From positions 1 to 64,000 of the forward strand of contig ONIU01000001.1 of assembly GCA_900317935.1 (NCBI GenBank): DNA of 64,000 bases, written 5' to 3'. Made by a program: the position numbers and the translations under genes. The notes beneath the pieces are model-generated. The model worked only from the letters and a program-made list of their open reading frames with translations. It ran no database searches and was not told the DNA's origin. This stretch comes from an uncultured bacterium. Its GTDB lineage: Bacteria; Muiribacteriota; Ozemobacteria; Ozemobacterales; Ozemobacteraceae. Below are positions 53,457 to 62,684 of this stretch, piece after piece (position 1 is the first letter of the stretch; each line of letters begins with the position of its first letter).

Positions 53457-55382
53457 TTATTGCTCAGTGGTGCCAAATTCTGCATCAAGCTGGGCCAAAG
53501 CGTCAACAAGCATTTTCAGTGAAAGCTGGCAGACGCCTCCAACTTCCTGGAACCACTTTTTCATAATCTTTATGTGCTGCAAATTACAGCGTTTGGGGTC
53601 TTCGCAAAGAGAGGGAAGTTGATTTATATCCAGCTCGAATTTTACAATAACCATTTGAACAATATGCATTAAATATAGATTGAAGTATTTTCCACTGGTA
53701 ATAATTTGCGCTTTTGTTTTTATTAGCCAGTTCATGAATTCTTTTAACTCATCGTCAGGAAATCTTTCTAAGAAGTCTTCTATTTCTTCAAAATGATCAC
53801 GACCTAAGCGAACTTCAAATTCTGCAATACGTCTTTCACCCTCTAAACAACTATTTACAACCTTTTGAACTTCTTCGCGGGTTGAAGTCATTATTTTTCT
53901 TAATGATTTCCATTGGCTGGCTATCTCGTTTTCGCTAGGGTATTTGCATTCTTTTTGGAATATTCCTAAAGTATCGATTGGCTTAGTGCAATATTTTTCA
54001 ACAGCTTCTTTTAAAGTGGAAATCTTAGTTCCTTCAATATATGCTCCGCCTTCTGTAGCATTTATACAAGTGCCCTGATAGGTTAGCATGTCTGTTTCAA
54101 AAGCTTTTCTGAACATATCATAAATCTTGTTGGTATAGACAAATTCAGAATAGTTGCCCTTGACTTGATATAGGTTTTCCTGCTTCAGGTGAAGGTTTGT
54201 GACTTCAGGAGCCCCGTCTGCATGTGTCTTTTCAACGCTTGCAAAAGAGCAGTCCTGTCCTACAAGTATGATTGGGTCACAACCCATGGCTTCTAGAATC
54301 TTAAAACCAAGATTTGAGCAGGAAGGTCCTGTGGTCAAAGTGCCTTTTGGAACCTGTATCCATTCAAAATGAGCAAAATTGCGGTAGCTGATAACCTTTG
54401 GTCCGTTCCATGCATCATAAGAATGTTTTAAAATTACTGGGCAGGCTGCAAGCCATATTTTGGCTTTGTAGTCTTCAGGAAGTTCCTTGAACATTGTGGC
54501 TACATGTTCTATTCTTTCTACACTAACGGCGGCATGAGGGACGATTCCATGCTTATTCAGTGTTCTTAAAGCAGAATCAGCGGCAATCATAACACAATTA
54601 TTCAAAGCGGGTTTTAGTTCTTCAATGTTTTTGTCTAATGACGGACCAGTAGAAACAAGGATTCCTGGAACCTTTTTGAATTTGCCGAATAGGTCTTTGA
54701 TTCCAGGACTTCTCAATATAAGAGACATATTGTCCATGATGCTCTGCAGACCAATCATAGAGTCTTTGGGGCAGTTGCCGTAATTGAATATTATATTGAA
54801 AGCAGCATCTTTAAAGCATTTAAGAATATGCTGATGATAATTTTCGTGAATTCTTGTGATAACAGGGTGGTCGAAAACAACCAGAGTCTTTAAGAATAAT
54901 TGAATTGTAATACCGACTTTTTTAAGAAGTTCATTTAAGACTACAAAAGCTTCGTCAGGTCTAATTCCCACAACCCAAACAAATTTTGGATTTTCCAGCA
55001 AATCTGTTATATCAACATTTTCTAAGGCGGTTTTAAAAGCCTTGATATCCTTTTCCACAACAATGGTATAAAGGTTGTTGCTGCCATAAATCTTACTAGC
55101 CGCGCGAACGTGGTATCCCAAGCCAAATCCCATCAGCATCATGACTTTCGGATTAATTAATTTTGCGTTTTCAAGCTGTTTTTCGGCTTCTTTGACAGGG
55201 TCATACTTGCTGTGAACCTGATAAACTTTGCCATCTTTTTTTATAGCAAGAGTTTTTACGCCGCTTTTTGCATCTGAAACAATGTATTCACAGTCTGATT
55301 CTGGACAGCTGTTTATTGCCTGATAAATAATTGGCATTCTTTTCTTTAAAACTTTTAGGTTGTTTTGGTAAATATTAGACAT
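53457..55382 (-). CDS. Maf/DUF115 motility-associated glycosyltransferase
   Basis: 641 residues. The central DUF115 (MptE-like) domain shows GILVSTGPSLDKNIEELK, MIAADSALRTLNKHGIVPH, and TTGPSCSNLGFKILEAMGCDPIILVGQDCSF (key stretch of G, P, S, GCDP, GQD), the pattern of Maf proteins that attach pseudaminic or legionaminic acid to flagellin in the cytoplasm. Flanking domains of about 200 residues each are as expected for Maf. PseI (58008) and PseF (46408) provide the donor. Own extended -10 promoter upstream; no flagellin gene is in the window. Confidence 0.82.
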   Translation of the reverse strand: MSNIYQNNLKVLKKRMPIIYQAINSCPESDCEYIVSDAKSGVKTLAIKKDGKVYQVHSKYDPVKEAEKQLENAKLINPKVMMLMGFGLGYHVRAASKIYGSNNLYTIVVEKDIKAFKTALENVDITDLLENPKFVWVVGIRPDEAFVVLNELLKKVGITIQLFLKTLVVFDHPVITRIHENYHQHILKCFKDAAFNIIFNYGNCPKDSMIGLQSIMDNMSLILRSPGIKDLFGKFKKVPGILVSTGPSLDKNIEELKPALNNCVMIAADSALRTLNKHGIVPHAAVSVERIEHVATMFKELPEDYKAKIWLAACPVILKHSYDAWNGPKVISYRNFAHFEWIQVPKGTLTTGPSCSNLGFKILEAMGCDPIILVGQDCSFASVEKTHADGAPEVTNLHLKQENLYQVKGNYSEFVYTNKIYDMFRKAFETDMLTYQGTCINATEGGAYIEGTKISTLKEAVEKYCTKPIDTLGIFQKECKYPSENEIASQWKSLRKIMTSTREEVQKVVNSCLEGERRIAEFEVRLGRDHFEEIEDFLERFPDDELKEFMNWLIKTKAQIITSGKYFNLYLMHIVQMVIVKFELDINQLPSLCEDPKRCNLQHIKIMKKWFQEVGGVCQLSLKMLVDALAQLDAEFGTTEQ

Positions 55383-55409
55383 GTTTAGCTCTCCAGTTAT
55401 TTTTTTTGC

Positions 55410-55418
55410 ATTATACCA
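55410..55418 (-). promoter_or_regulatory. Extended -10 promoter of the maf gene
   Basis: TGGTATAAT on the minus strand (55410-55418), an extended -10 without a clear -35, about 28 bases before the start codon and just beyond the preceding terminator. Confidence 0.5.
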
Positions 55419-55431
55419 TAAATAAAAGAGT

Positions 55432-55465
55432 AAAAAAAAAGCCTAAGTAAAAATACTTAGGCTTT
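55432..55465 (-). terminator. Rho-independent terminator after the secreted pair
   Basis: Perfect 12-bp stem (55438-55449 with 55454-55465), four-base loop, then nine T on the minus strand. Stops transcription of 57811-55482 before maf. Confidence 0.92.
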
Positions 55466-55481
55466 CGTTTATAATACTAAC

Positions 55482-56492
55482 TTATTTGACAGCTAGAGGA
55501 ATAAAAAGAACTTCACGGTTACCTGCCATGTCTATTGCATCTAAATAGATATAGGGTTTTTCTGGAATTTTGATTTTAGAAAAATCATATTCAGTCTGAT
55601 TTTCTTCACAGACAGGGGTTGGTTCGCCACCAGATCCGTTGCATATTCCGTATTTTAATTTATCTGTATTTAGCTTGTAGTTATCTTGGCCGATTACTGT
55701 TAATTTGAGAATCGAGTCTTGGCTTATTGAGATAGTTGCTTTTTCTTCTGAAGCAATCATATCTGTTCCCAGGACTAATCCAGATTCTACGTCTTGGTAA
55801 TCTGGGTCACCATTAAATATGCTTCCAGTCATGATCAAATCAGCAGTTTTGGGAAGCGGAAAATGATTGGGAGGATTTTCTACCGGGTAAATTGAGCCAG
55901 AAGGACCATCTACAACGGTAATTTCTAAACCACAGGTTGGTGGAGTAATATCTTTGATTTTAACATCTTTTGCTATGCTTGAGTTAGCAAAAGTATTTGT
56001 TCTTCTACCTGTTTGAATATTATCATAACCCATTCTGCGGCCTGCAAAACAGGTTATAGCTCCACGGGAAGTTGGTGTTTCAGGAATGACAACCATAACA
56101 TTTGGAGCAAAGCCAGGAGTAGCAGAACAAGTAGTGTTTTTGTTGGTTTCCCAATCTATGACTTGCCAGTTGACAGATGGATTTGCTTCCCATAAAGGAT
56201 TGGGAATATCCATATCTCTGTCTTTACTTGGTGCTTCATCAAAGAAGATATCGCTATCTGCCTGAACAGTAATTGGCTCGTCTTCTGTAAGCTCTTTAGG
56301 AATCTGTTCTCCATTTTCCAAATAAAGCTTCATTGGTATAACAGGTGTAATATGAGATGGAACCATTTCAATTTCAACACCTTTAAGCCAGGGAGCTTTT
56401 TCTAAATCTACGTCTTTATTGGTTTCAGCAGCCTGTATCGGCATAGAGAATGCCGATACGGCAATAATCAGTGACAAATAAATTCGCTTCAT
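55482..56492 (-). CDS. Secreted protein, Ig-like or bacterial-surface type, unknown
   Basis: 336 residues, signal peptide 1-21 (MPIQA/AE). No family recognised. Beta-rich, with a segment IKDITPPTCGLEITVVDG, LIMTGSIFNGDPDY and a final YLDAIDMAGNREVLFIPLAVK. The last pattern (D-x-x-GN-x4-IPL) is like the closing strands of Ig/Cadherin-like repeats in surface proteins. The upstream neighbour shows the same order of segments (HDCTSPDLWVAFQEG, TIAGPMFSENG, AEDKSGNVTTVKIPLYV), so the two are probably distant paralogs. 17 bases separate them; one operon ending in a strong terminator. Confidence 0.7.
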   Translation of the reverse strand: MKRIYLSLIIAVSAFSMPIQAAETNKDVDLEKAPWLKGVEIEMVPSHITPVIPMKLYLENGEQIPKELTEDEPITVQADSDIFFDEAPSKDRDMDIPNPLWEANPSVNWQVIDWETNKNTTCSATPGFAPNVMVVIPETPTSRGAITCFAGRRMGYDNIQTGRRTNTFANSSIAKDVKIKDITPPTCGLEITVVDGPSGSIYPVENPPNHFPLPKTADLIMTGSIFNGDPDYQDVESGLVLGTDMIASEEKATISISQDSILKLTVIGQDNYKLNTDKLKYGICNGSGGEPTPVCEENQTEYDFSKIKIPEKPYIYLDAIDMAGNREVLFIPLAVK

Positions 56493-56509
56493 TATTGACT
56501 CTCTAGAAC

Positions 56510-57811
56510 TTACTTAGATGAAGTTTCAAATGAAGCATTTGAATTTACTACATATAACGGAATCTTTACTGTAGTAACATTACCAGATTTGTCTTCGGCT
56601 TTGGCAACAAAGAAATAATTTGGTTGATCTTCATATTCATGGCGTGGGTAGTTTGGAACACGGAACAGATAAGCACTGTCGTTCTTTTCTACAACAGAAG
56701 CATCACTTCTTTCGATTCTTGCTTCAACATCTGTTGGAGCAACACGATCATCACCATTATCTACAGATACTGCTGCAAAAATGAAAGGAACATTTCTACG
56801 AACATAGATACCTTTTAAAACGCTCTTTTCATCAGTTGCAGATACGTGAACCTGTCTTGTCTGATTATCTTTGTCTAAAAGTCCGGAAGGAACAACACCG
56901 GAATTGTAATTAACTGCACCGTTTTCACTGAACATTGGACCAGCTATTGTTACTCTGGCTGTTTTGTTCCAAGGTTCTTTATTGCGTTCACTGCCTTCTC
57001 CTTCATCAACAAAGAGATAACTTTCTTCTTCATAGTCTTTTTCATTGCTGGAGAAAGGTCTGCCCATAGTTGTAAGAACTTTTGTATATATATTTTGTTT
57101 CAGTTCATGTTCAGAAGCAGCCATATCTACACTGCCAGCACCTTCCTGGAAAGCTACCCAAAGGTCTGGTGAAGTGCAGTCATGAACTAAGACGCCCATA
57201 GTCTGGTTAGAAGTTACAGTCTTAGAATCTTGGGCAGTAGTTGTGCCTGTAGCAGTTCCAGTTCCAGTGCTAGTGCCGGTGCTTGTTGAAGTATCTGTTA
57301 AAGTTGTAACTTGTTCTGTTGGTTCATCAACCTGTCTTGCACCACTGTTACCAATTTGATATTCACCTGGTTCGTAAAGAGTTCCGCCATCATGTGCCAT
57401 ATTAGTATTTTGGGAACTCAAGGTGTTATAGTTGCCGTCAGCATCTTTTTTTGAGGTTGTCCATGTTATATTCGGGTCGCTTTTAAAATTTGAACCACTT
57501 GCTACATCATTAGCATTTTCGGAATAAATAAGAGAATGTTCATGTTTTTCATAATAAACATCTTCTAAGCAATGAACTAAAGAACTATCGGGGTCACCGC
57601 CGCGGAAAGTATTAGGCATAACATTAGCGTTATCCTTAAAATCTAATGACATAGGAACACTGTCTGGAACAAGGCTTTCACCGTTGCTTGTGTTGCTTTC
57701 TGTTGAAGTGTCAGTTGATGTATTGGTATCGGTATTGGTATTAGCTGCAGAAAAAATAGGAGCAGCTATTAGCAATGAAATAACCAAAAAGACAAATAAA
57801 TTTTTTTTCAT
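56510..57811 (-). CDS. Secreted Thr/Ser-rich protein, paralog of its downstream neighbour
   Basis: 433 residues, signal peptide 1-22. Two low-complexity stretches: TNTDTNTSTDTSTESN (about 24-40) and a Thr/Gly/Ser run (about 192-215). The rest is beta-rich, with TWTTSKKDADGNYNTLS, TIAGPMFSENGAVNY and a final AEDKSGNVTTVKIPLYV. No named domain. The Thr-rich spacers resemble linkers of glycosylated surface proteins. A good promoter (57849-57877) precedes it. Confidence 0.7.
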   Translation of the reverse strand: MKKNLFVFLVISLLIAAPIFSAANTNTDTNTSTDTSTESNTSNGESLVPDSVPMSLDFKDNANVMPNTFRGGDPDSSLVHCLEDVYYEKHEHSLIYSENANDVASGSNFKSDPNITWTTSKKDADGNYNTLSSQNTNMAHDGGTLYEPGEYQIGNSGARQVDEPTEQVTTLTDTSTSTGTSTGTGTATGTTTAQDSKTVTSNQTMGVLVHDCTSPDLWVAFQEGAGSVDMAASEHELKQNIYTKVLTTMGRPFSSNEKDYEEESYLFVDEGEGSERNKEPWNKTARVTIAGPMFSENGAVNYNSGVVPSGLLDKDNQTRQVHVSATDEKSVLKGIYVRRNVPFIFAAVSVDNGDDRVAPTDVEARIERSDASVVEKNDSAYLFRVPNYPRHEYEDQPNYFFVAKAEDKSGNVTTVKIPLYVVNSNASFETSSK

Positions 57812-57848
57812 GATAACCTCGCAAAAAATATTTTCGGACTCAAAATAT

Positions 57849-57877
57849 ATTATAACAGAAAAATAGAATAATAGTAA
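57849..57877 (-). promoter_or_regulatory. Sigma-70 promoter of the secreted pair
   Basis: Minus strand TTACTA (57872-57877), 17 bases, TATAAT (57849-57854), 38 bases before the start at 57811. Confidence 0.7.
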
Positions 57878-58007
57878 TGCCTATACGAAAAATATTTAAA
57901 AGTAGTATAAAGTCGTGTTGTACCTGCTGTTTTTCTGCCAGTATTAATAGAAATTTTTTTCTAATAATGTTATGCTTATTATTAAATTTTGATGCGATTG
58001 GTACAAA

Positions 58008-59060
58008 ATGAAAACAATTTGTATAAAAAACAGAAAAATAGCTAGTGGTTTACCAGCTTATATAATTGCTGAAATGTCGGCTAACCACGCTGGTAGTATT
58101 GTTTATGCAAAAGAGATTATTCATGCAGCGAAAGAAGCAAAAGCAGATTGTATAAAGATTCAAACCTATACGGCTGATACCATAACAATAGACTGCAAAA
58201 ATAAGTATTTCAATATAGAAAAGGGTACATGGAAAGGCGAAAACCTTTATTCCCTTTATAAAAAAGCTTACACACCCTGGGAATGGCAGGCAGAACTGAA
58301 AGAAGAGGCTGACAAAATCGGCATAGATTTTTTTTCTACTCCTTTTGATAACACTTCAGTTGATTTCCTGGAAAGCATAGGAATTGAATTTTATAAAATA
58401 GCTTCTTTTGAACTCATAGATTTGCCTTTGATAAAATATGTTGCATCTAAGGGCAAACCCATGATTATTTCTACAGGTATGGCTTCATTAGAAGAAATAA
58501 AAGAAGCTATGGATTGTGTAAACTCTCAAAATAATAATCAAATAGCTTTGCTAAGATGTTCTAGTGCTTATCCTGCTATAACTGACGATATGAACTTGGC
58601 TTCAATGAAAGTTTTAGCAGAAAAATTTAATGTCCCAACCGGATTGTCTGACCATTCAAAAGGTTCTATTGCTGCAGTTACCAGTGTAGTTCTTGGAGGT
58701 TGCATCATAGAAAAGCATTTTTGCTTAGATAGGAAAATAAATACTCCTGATAGCGGTTTTTCTATGGAACCAGAGGAATTTGCTGCTATGGTTAGGGATG
58801 TTAGAGATGCAGAGAAAGCTATTGGTAAGGTTTCTTTTGGCCCAACACGGTCTGAAATGAGCAATTATGGATTCAGACGTTCTATTTTTATAGTCAAAGA
58901 TGTAAGAGCAGGAGACAAAGTGACTGGGGAAAATATTGGAATTATAAGACCTGGTGATGGTTTAAAGCCTAAATACTATGAAGAAGTATTAGGGAAAACT
59001 TTTGCAAAAGATTATCAGGCTGGCACTCCCTTGTCTTTTGATTGTCTTGTAAACGCCTAG
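58008..59060 (+). CDS. pseI: Pseudaminic acid synthase
   Basis: Condenses a 6-deoxy-diacetamido-altrose with PEP to make pseudaminic acid. 350 residues: NeuB-type barrel (YIIAEMSANHAGS, CIKIQTYTADTITID, FFSTPFDNTSVDFLES, YKIASFELIDLPLI, MIISTGMAS, GLSDHSKGSIAAV, IEKHFCLDR) plus a C-terminal SAF/antifreeze-like domain (about 285-345). ADTIT and CKNKYF-type features favour PseI over NeuB. No ribosome site is visible before the ATG, although the N-terminus is the conserved one. Other pse genes (B, C, H, G) are not in the window. Confidence 0.9.
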   Translation: MKTICIKNRKIASGLPAYIIAEMSANHAGSIVYAKEIIHAAKEAKADCIKIQTYTADTITIDCKNKYFNIEKGTWKGENLYSLYKKAYTPWEWQAELKEEADKIGIDFFSTPFDNTSVDFLESIGIEFYKIASFELIDLPLIKYVASKGKPMIISTGMASLEEIKEAMDCVNSQNNNQIALLRCSSAYPAITDDMNLASMKVLAEKFNVPTGLSDHSKGSIAAVTSVVLGGCIIEKHFCLDRKINTPDSGFSMEPEEFAAMVRDVRDAEKAIGKVSFGPTRSEMSNYGFRRSIFIVKDVRAGDKVTGENIGIIRPGDGLKPKYYEEVLGKTFAKDYQAGTPLSFDCLVNA

Positions 59061-59135
59061 TTTTTCTTGACTTTGTTTATTATTAGTAATTAAATGAATT
59101 TAAAGAGATAAAAGTCAGGAAGGAATGATAATTTT

Positions 59136-60116
59136 ATGGCAATGAATTTAATTGGTCGCAGTTTTTTAACCTTAAAAGATTTTACCCCAGAAGAAATTCG
59201 CTATATGCTTGATTTGGCAAAAGAACTCAAACGTTTGAAACAAGCCGGAATCAAACCTAGAAATCTTGAAGGCAAAAATATTGCATTGATTTTTGAAAAG
59301 GCTTCTACCCGCACTCGCTGTGCATTTGTTGTTGCTGCTTCAGATGAAGGCGCTCATGCAGAATATTTAGGGAAAGATGATATTCAGCTTGGGAAAAAAG
59401 AAACTGTTGCAGATACAGCCAGAGTTTTGGGCAGAATGTTTGATGGTATTCAATTCAGAGGTTTCAAACACGAAACAGTAGAAGATTTGGCTAAATATGC
59501 TGGAGTTCCTGTATGGAACGGACTAACCGATAAGTTCCACCCAACTCAGGTTTTAGCTGACCTTATGACTATTGAAGAACATTATGGCTATCTTAAAGGC
59601 ATAACCTTTGCTTTTGTTGGTGACGGTCGCAATAATATGGCTAACTCTTTGATGATAGGTTGCGCCAAGATGGGCTTGGATTGTCGAATTGTAGCTCCAA
59701 AAGGCTTACACCCGGAAAAAGAACTTGTTGATGAAGTTAAGAAAATCTGCAAAGAAACTGGCGGAAAGATTACAATAACAGATGATGTAGACAAAGGTGT
59801 TAATGGCGCAGATGTTCTTTACACTGATGTTTGGGCAAGTATGGGTGAAGAAGCTCAGATGCAGGCTAGAATCAAACTTTTGAAACCTTATCAGGTTAAT
59901 ATGGCAATGATTAAGAAAACTGGCAAAGAAAATCCAATATTCTTGCATTGTTTGCCAGCTTTCCATAACAGTGACACCACTATGTCAAAAGATATAGGTG
60001 AAATGGAAGTAACAGACGAAGTATTTGAAAGTAAGCATTCAAAAGTCTTTGATGAAGCAGAAAACCGCTTACATACAATCAAGGCTGTTATGGTTGCTAC
60101 TTTGGGAGCTAAGTGA
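59136..60116 (+). CDS. argF: Ornithine carbamoyltransferase
   Basis: Makes citrulline from ornithine and carbamoyl phosphate, or runs in reverse in arginine fermentation (arcB). 326 residues. [11 protein letters not shown] binds carbamoyl phosphate, [10 protein letters not shown] follows, [12 protein letters not shown] is the ornithine-domain loop, DVWASMGEE and the catalytic Cys in FLHCLPAFH. No other arg or arc gene adjoins, so the direction is open. AGGAAGG lies about 12 bases before the ATG. Confidence 0.95.
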   Translation: MAMNLIGRSFLTLKDFTPEEIRYMLDLAKELKRLKQAGIKPRNLEGKNIALIFEKASTRTRCAFVVAASDEGAHAEYLGKDDIQLGKKETVADTARVLGRMFDGIQFRGFKHETVEDLAKYAGVPVWNGLTDKFHPTQVLADLMTIEEHYGYLKGITFAFVGDGRNNMANSLMIGCAKMGLDCRIVAPKGLHPEKELVDEVKKICKETGGKITITDDVDKGVNGADVLYTDVWASMGEEAQMQARIKLLKPYQVNMAMIKKTGKENPIFLHCLPAFHNSDTTMSKDIGEMEVTDEVFESKHSKVFDEAENRLHTIKAVMVATLGAK

Positions 60117-60354
60117 GATTTAGAGCGTAGAGCAACAGAGCATAGAGCGAAGGCCCCCTCAGTCACTTGATGGCTAAAGCCAGCGTAGTTATTGTAGTTG
60201 GTAGTTGTTGTAGTTATTGTTATTAGATAGCTTTCAATGTAGCGATTATTACAAATATTCGTTAGCATACTAGCTTTCGATTAAACAATAAAAACAAGAG
60301 AGGCGACAGCCTCAAAATACCAAAAACAATAAAAACAACAACTACTACAAAAAC
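60117..60354. repeat. Repeat-rich spacer after argF
   Basis: No gene. It begins with tandem TAGAGCG-type units (about 60121-60150) that are the reverse of the run at 50018-50043. Then follow a TGGCT/AGCCA hairpin, TTGTAGTTATTG-type units (about 60186-60224) matched in inverted, imperfect form by AACAATAAAAACAACAACTAC (about 60325-60350), and GAGGC-GACA-GCCTC (60299-60312). Confidence 0.55.
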
Positions 60355-60389
60355 AAAAAGGCCTTGGTTGCATAAACCAAGGCCTTTTT
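60355..60389. terminator. Terminator between argF and tyrS
   Basis: Perfect 15-bp stem (60355-60369 with 60375-60389, loop GCATA) with A-run and T-run at the two ends; works for tyrS and probably for argF read-through. Confidence 0.92.
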
Positions 60390-60397
60390 ATTACCCA

Positions 60398-61621
60398 TTA
60401 ACCTAAGATTATCTTGTGGAAAATCTTTTTGCCTTTTTTGATTTTTGCGCCGTTTTTCAGCATTTCTTCAGTAAATTTGAAATCCTGAGTTTCAACTTTA
60501 TTGCCATCAACAGTGATTCCACCTTGTTTTACCAAAGTTCTTGCATCGCTTTTACTCTTGGCAATACCGGTTTTTACTAAGGCATCAAGAATTCCTATTC
60601 CGTTAGCGGCTTCTTCTGCTGTAACTGTTGTTGTAGGCATATTTGCATCATCGCCGCCATTTCCTGCAAATAATGCAGCAGCAGCTTCAGCAGCTTTATC
60701 GGCTTCTTCTTTACCATGAACCAAAGTAGTTAATTCATAGGCTAAGATTTTCTTTTTATCATTGATTCTGCTGTCGTCCCATTTTTCCATTTCATCAATC
60801 TGTTCTAATGGCAGGAAAGTAAGCATTCTGATGCATTTCATAACATCTGCATCACCGACATTGCGCCAATATTGATAGAAATCGTATGGAGAAGTCTTAT
60901 TTGGGTCTAGCCATACTGCATTTCCAGCTGTTTTACCCATTTTATGACCTTGAGAATCAGTAAGAAGTGTAATTGTCATTGCATGGGCATCTTTGCCTAA
61001 TTTTCTGCGTATGAGTTCTGTGCCGCCGAGCATGTTGCTCCATTGGTCATCACCACCGAATTGGAGATTGCAGCCTAAATTCTGATACAGATAATAGAAG
61101 TCATAGCTTTGCATGATCATGTAGTTAAATTCCAAAAAGCTGAGGCCCTGGGCCATTCTTTGCTTGTAACATTCAGCACGAAGCATGTTATTAACAGAAA
61201 AACAATGTCCGACTTCACGCAGCAGGTTTATATAATTAAGATTTAGCAACCAATCAGCATTATTAACCATTATTGCTTTGTCTTCGCCAAATTCGATGAA
61301 TTTTTCCATCTGACGTTTAAAACATTCTGCATTGTGGTTAATGTCTTCACGAGTCAGCATTTTGCGCATGTCTGTACGGCCTGATGGGTCACCAATCATC
61401 GTGGTGCCGCCGCCAATCAATGCTACTGGTGTGTTGCCAGCCATTTGAAGTCTTTTCATAAGTGTTAACGCCATAAAATGACCAGCAGTAAGACTGTCTG
61501 CTGTGCAGTCAAAGCCTATATAAAACTTAGCTTTACCAGAGTTTATCAAATTTCTGATTTGTTCTTCATCAGTTACCTGAGCTATCAAGCCTCTGGCTTT
61601 AAGTTCTTCGTAAATACCCAT
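60398..61621 (-). CDS. tyrS: Tyrosyl-tRNA synthetase
   Basis: Charges tRNA-Tyr. 407 residues, bacterial TyrS. DCTADSLTAGHFMALTLMKRLQ is the HIGH region (AGHF variant), GGDDQWSNMLGG the substrate loop, HKMGKTAGNAVWLD the KMSKS-equivalent. The C-terminus has an S4-like RNA-binding domain (KSKSDARTLVKQGGITVDGNKV). Its promoter is strong and there is no T-box leader. Confidence 0.97.
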   Translation of the reverse strand: MGIYEELKARGLIAQVTDEEQIRNLINSGKAKFYIGFDCTADSLTAGHFMALTLMKRLQMAGNTPVALIGGGTTMIGDPSGRTDMRKMLTREDINHNAECFKRQMEKFIEFGEDKAIMVNNADWLLNLNYINLLREVGHCFSVNNMLRAECYKQRMAQGLSFLEFNYMIMQSYDFYYLYQNLGCNLQFGGDDQWSNMLGGTELIRRKLGKDAHAMTITLLTDSQGHKMGKTAGNAVWLDPNKTSPYDFYQYWRNVGDADVMKCIRMLTFLPLEQIDEMEKWDDSRINDKKKILAYELTTLVHGKEEADKAAEAAAALFAGNGGDDANMPTTTVTAEEAANGIGILDALVKTGIAKSKSDARTLVKQGGITVDGNKVETQDFKFTEEMLKNGAKIKKGKKIFHKIILG

Positions 61622-61662
61622 CGTTAATATATCTCCGTTTACTAAGTTTGTTGTAGTTGCCG

Positions 61663-61691
61663 ATTATAACAATGTTTTGCTAAAATATCAA
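61663..61691 (-). promoter_or_regulatory. Sigma-70 promoter of tyrS, overlapping the preceding terminator stem
   Basis: Minus strand TTGATA (61686-61691), 17 bases, TATAAT (61663-61668). The -35 is also the distal end of the hairpin 61686-61725. Confidence 0.8.
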
Positions 61692-61725
61692 TACCCAAAA
61701 AGTCTAAGCTTTCTGGGTATTGATA
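61686..61725 (-). terminator. Hairpin terminator after the lipoprotein gene
   Basis: 12-bp perfect stem (61686-61697 with 61714-61725) with a further small stem in the loop; the following T-tract on the minus strand is short (ATTTTA), so termination may be partial. Confidence 0.6.
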
Positions 61726-61750
61726 ACAAATAATTAATATTACTTTTATA

Positions 61751-62575
61751 TTACTTCTGGTAATAAATAGTATTGTTAGAAGTTAATACTAATGGGTTTT
61801 CACCTGACTTATCTGTGTGAACAACTACAGACACTAATGATCCAATATAAGTTGTATTTGCATCAAGATTAGATTTCCCTGCTTCTGTTATAGTGAAAAA
61901 GAAATTGTTCCCTTCAGATGTGATTTTATACATGTCGGGATACTGACCAGAATAGAGTATTCTGGAGTTTCTGCTCTTGTTTGAAGTAAGTCTGAGTTCC
62001 CAACTGTAGTATTTGGTAACATTGCCTAATTCACTTGGAACAACGGCAGTAACGGTATCACCATTTATTGAAAGTTGAACGAATCCATCAACAGGTTTGG
62101 GTTCATCTTTTGAAATAACTGGTTTTTCAACTTCAACTCCGTTGCTTTCAGCTTTTAATAATCTATATTCCTGGTCAAAAGAAAGGGAAGCATTTGGCTG
62201 ACTGCCACTTCCAACAGTACTTAATGCTACCTTAAAGAAGTTGGTTTCCACATAGAAAATTTGTGAATCAAACTGGAATCTTAAAGCATTAACTGCTTGA
62301 TAAATAACTGATCTGGGAATATAACCAGAGAAATAATCAACTCCACTGACACTTTCTATGTATTTGAATGGCACGCCTGCTATTATTACATTTCTGTTGC
62401 TTGCAGCTCTTGCTGCCATTGGGGCATTTACAGGAATCCCAACTTTTAAAAGAACGGAATTTGATTCATTGGTATGTTTCCAGTTGTTATAATCATCATT
62501 GTTGTTACAACCAGTTAAAAAGAAAGAAGTTACTGCAAATGTAAATAGTAAAAACAACTTAAAGAGCTTTTTCAT
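61751..62575 (-). CDS. Lipoprotein of unknown function
   Basis: 274 residues. Signal peptide with lipobox FLTGC (Cys at 23), then an Asn/Asp linker NNNDDYNN. The mature part is beta-rich with no recognised domain (YIESVSGVDYFSGYI, YSWELRLTSNKSRN, TEAGKSNLDANTTYIGS), possibly Ig-like. A GCCGATGA sequence (minus strand, 62625-62632) resembles a FliA -10 but no -35 stands at the right distance. Divergent from the helicase gene. Confidence 0.75.
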   Translation of the reverse strand: MKKLFKLFLLFTFAVTSFFLTGCNNNDDYNNWKHTNESNSVLLKVGIPVNAPMAARAASNRNVIIAGVPFKYIESVSGVDYFSGYIPRSVIYQAVNALRFQFDSQIFYVETNFFKVALSTVGSGSQPNASLSFDQEYRLLKAESNGVEVEKPVISKDEPKPVDGFVQLSINGDTVTAVVPSELGNVTKYYSWELRLTSNKSRNSRILYSGQYPDMYKITSEGNNFFFTITEAGKSNLDANTTYIGSLVSVVVHTDKSGENPLVLTSNNTIYYQK

Positions 62576-62632
62576 GCTGCCATTATCCTTAATCTTTTTT
62601 ATTTTGACTAAATCATCTACCTATTCATCGGC

Positions 62633-62661
62633 TTGTATGTAAATTTTGCTAATGTTATACT
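62633..62661 (+). promoter_or_regulatory. Sigma-70 promoter of the helicase gene
   Basis: TTGTAT (62633-62638), 17 bases, TATACT (62656-62661), 23 bases before the ATG. Confidence 0.65.
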
Positions 62662-62684
62662 AAAAAAAATTTGAGGTAATAATT

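Noticed and set aside
61622-61750. T-box leader of tyrS
   Set aside because: No specifier loop or T-box sequence; a promoter starts within 45 bases of the gene.
62625-62632. FliA promoter for the lipoprotein gene
   Set aside because: GCCGATGA is a good -10 but the bases 15 upstream read TAGC, not TAAA.
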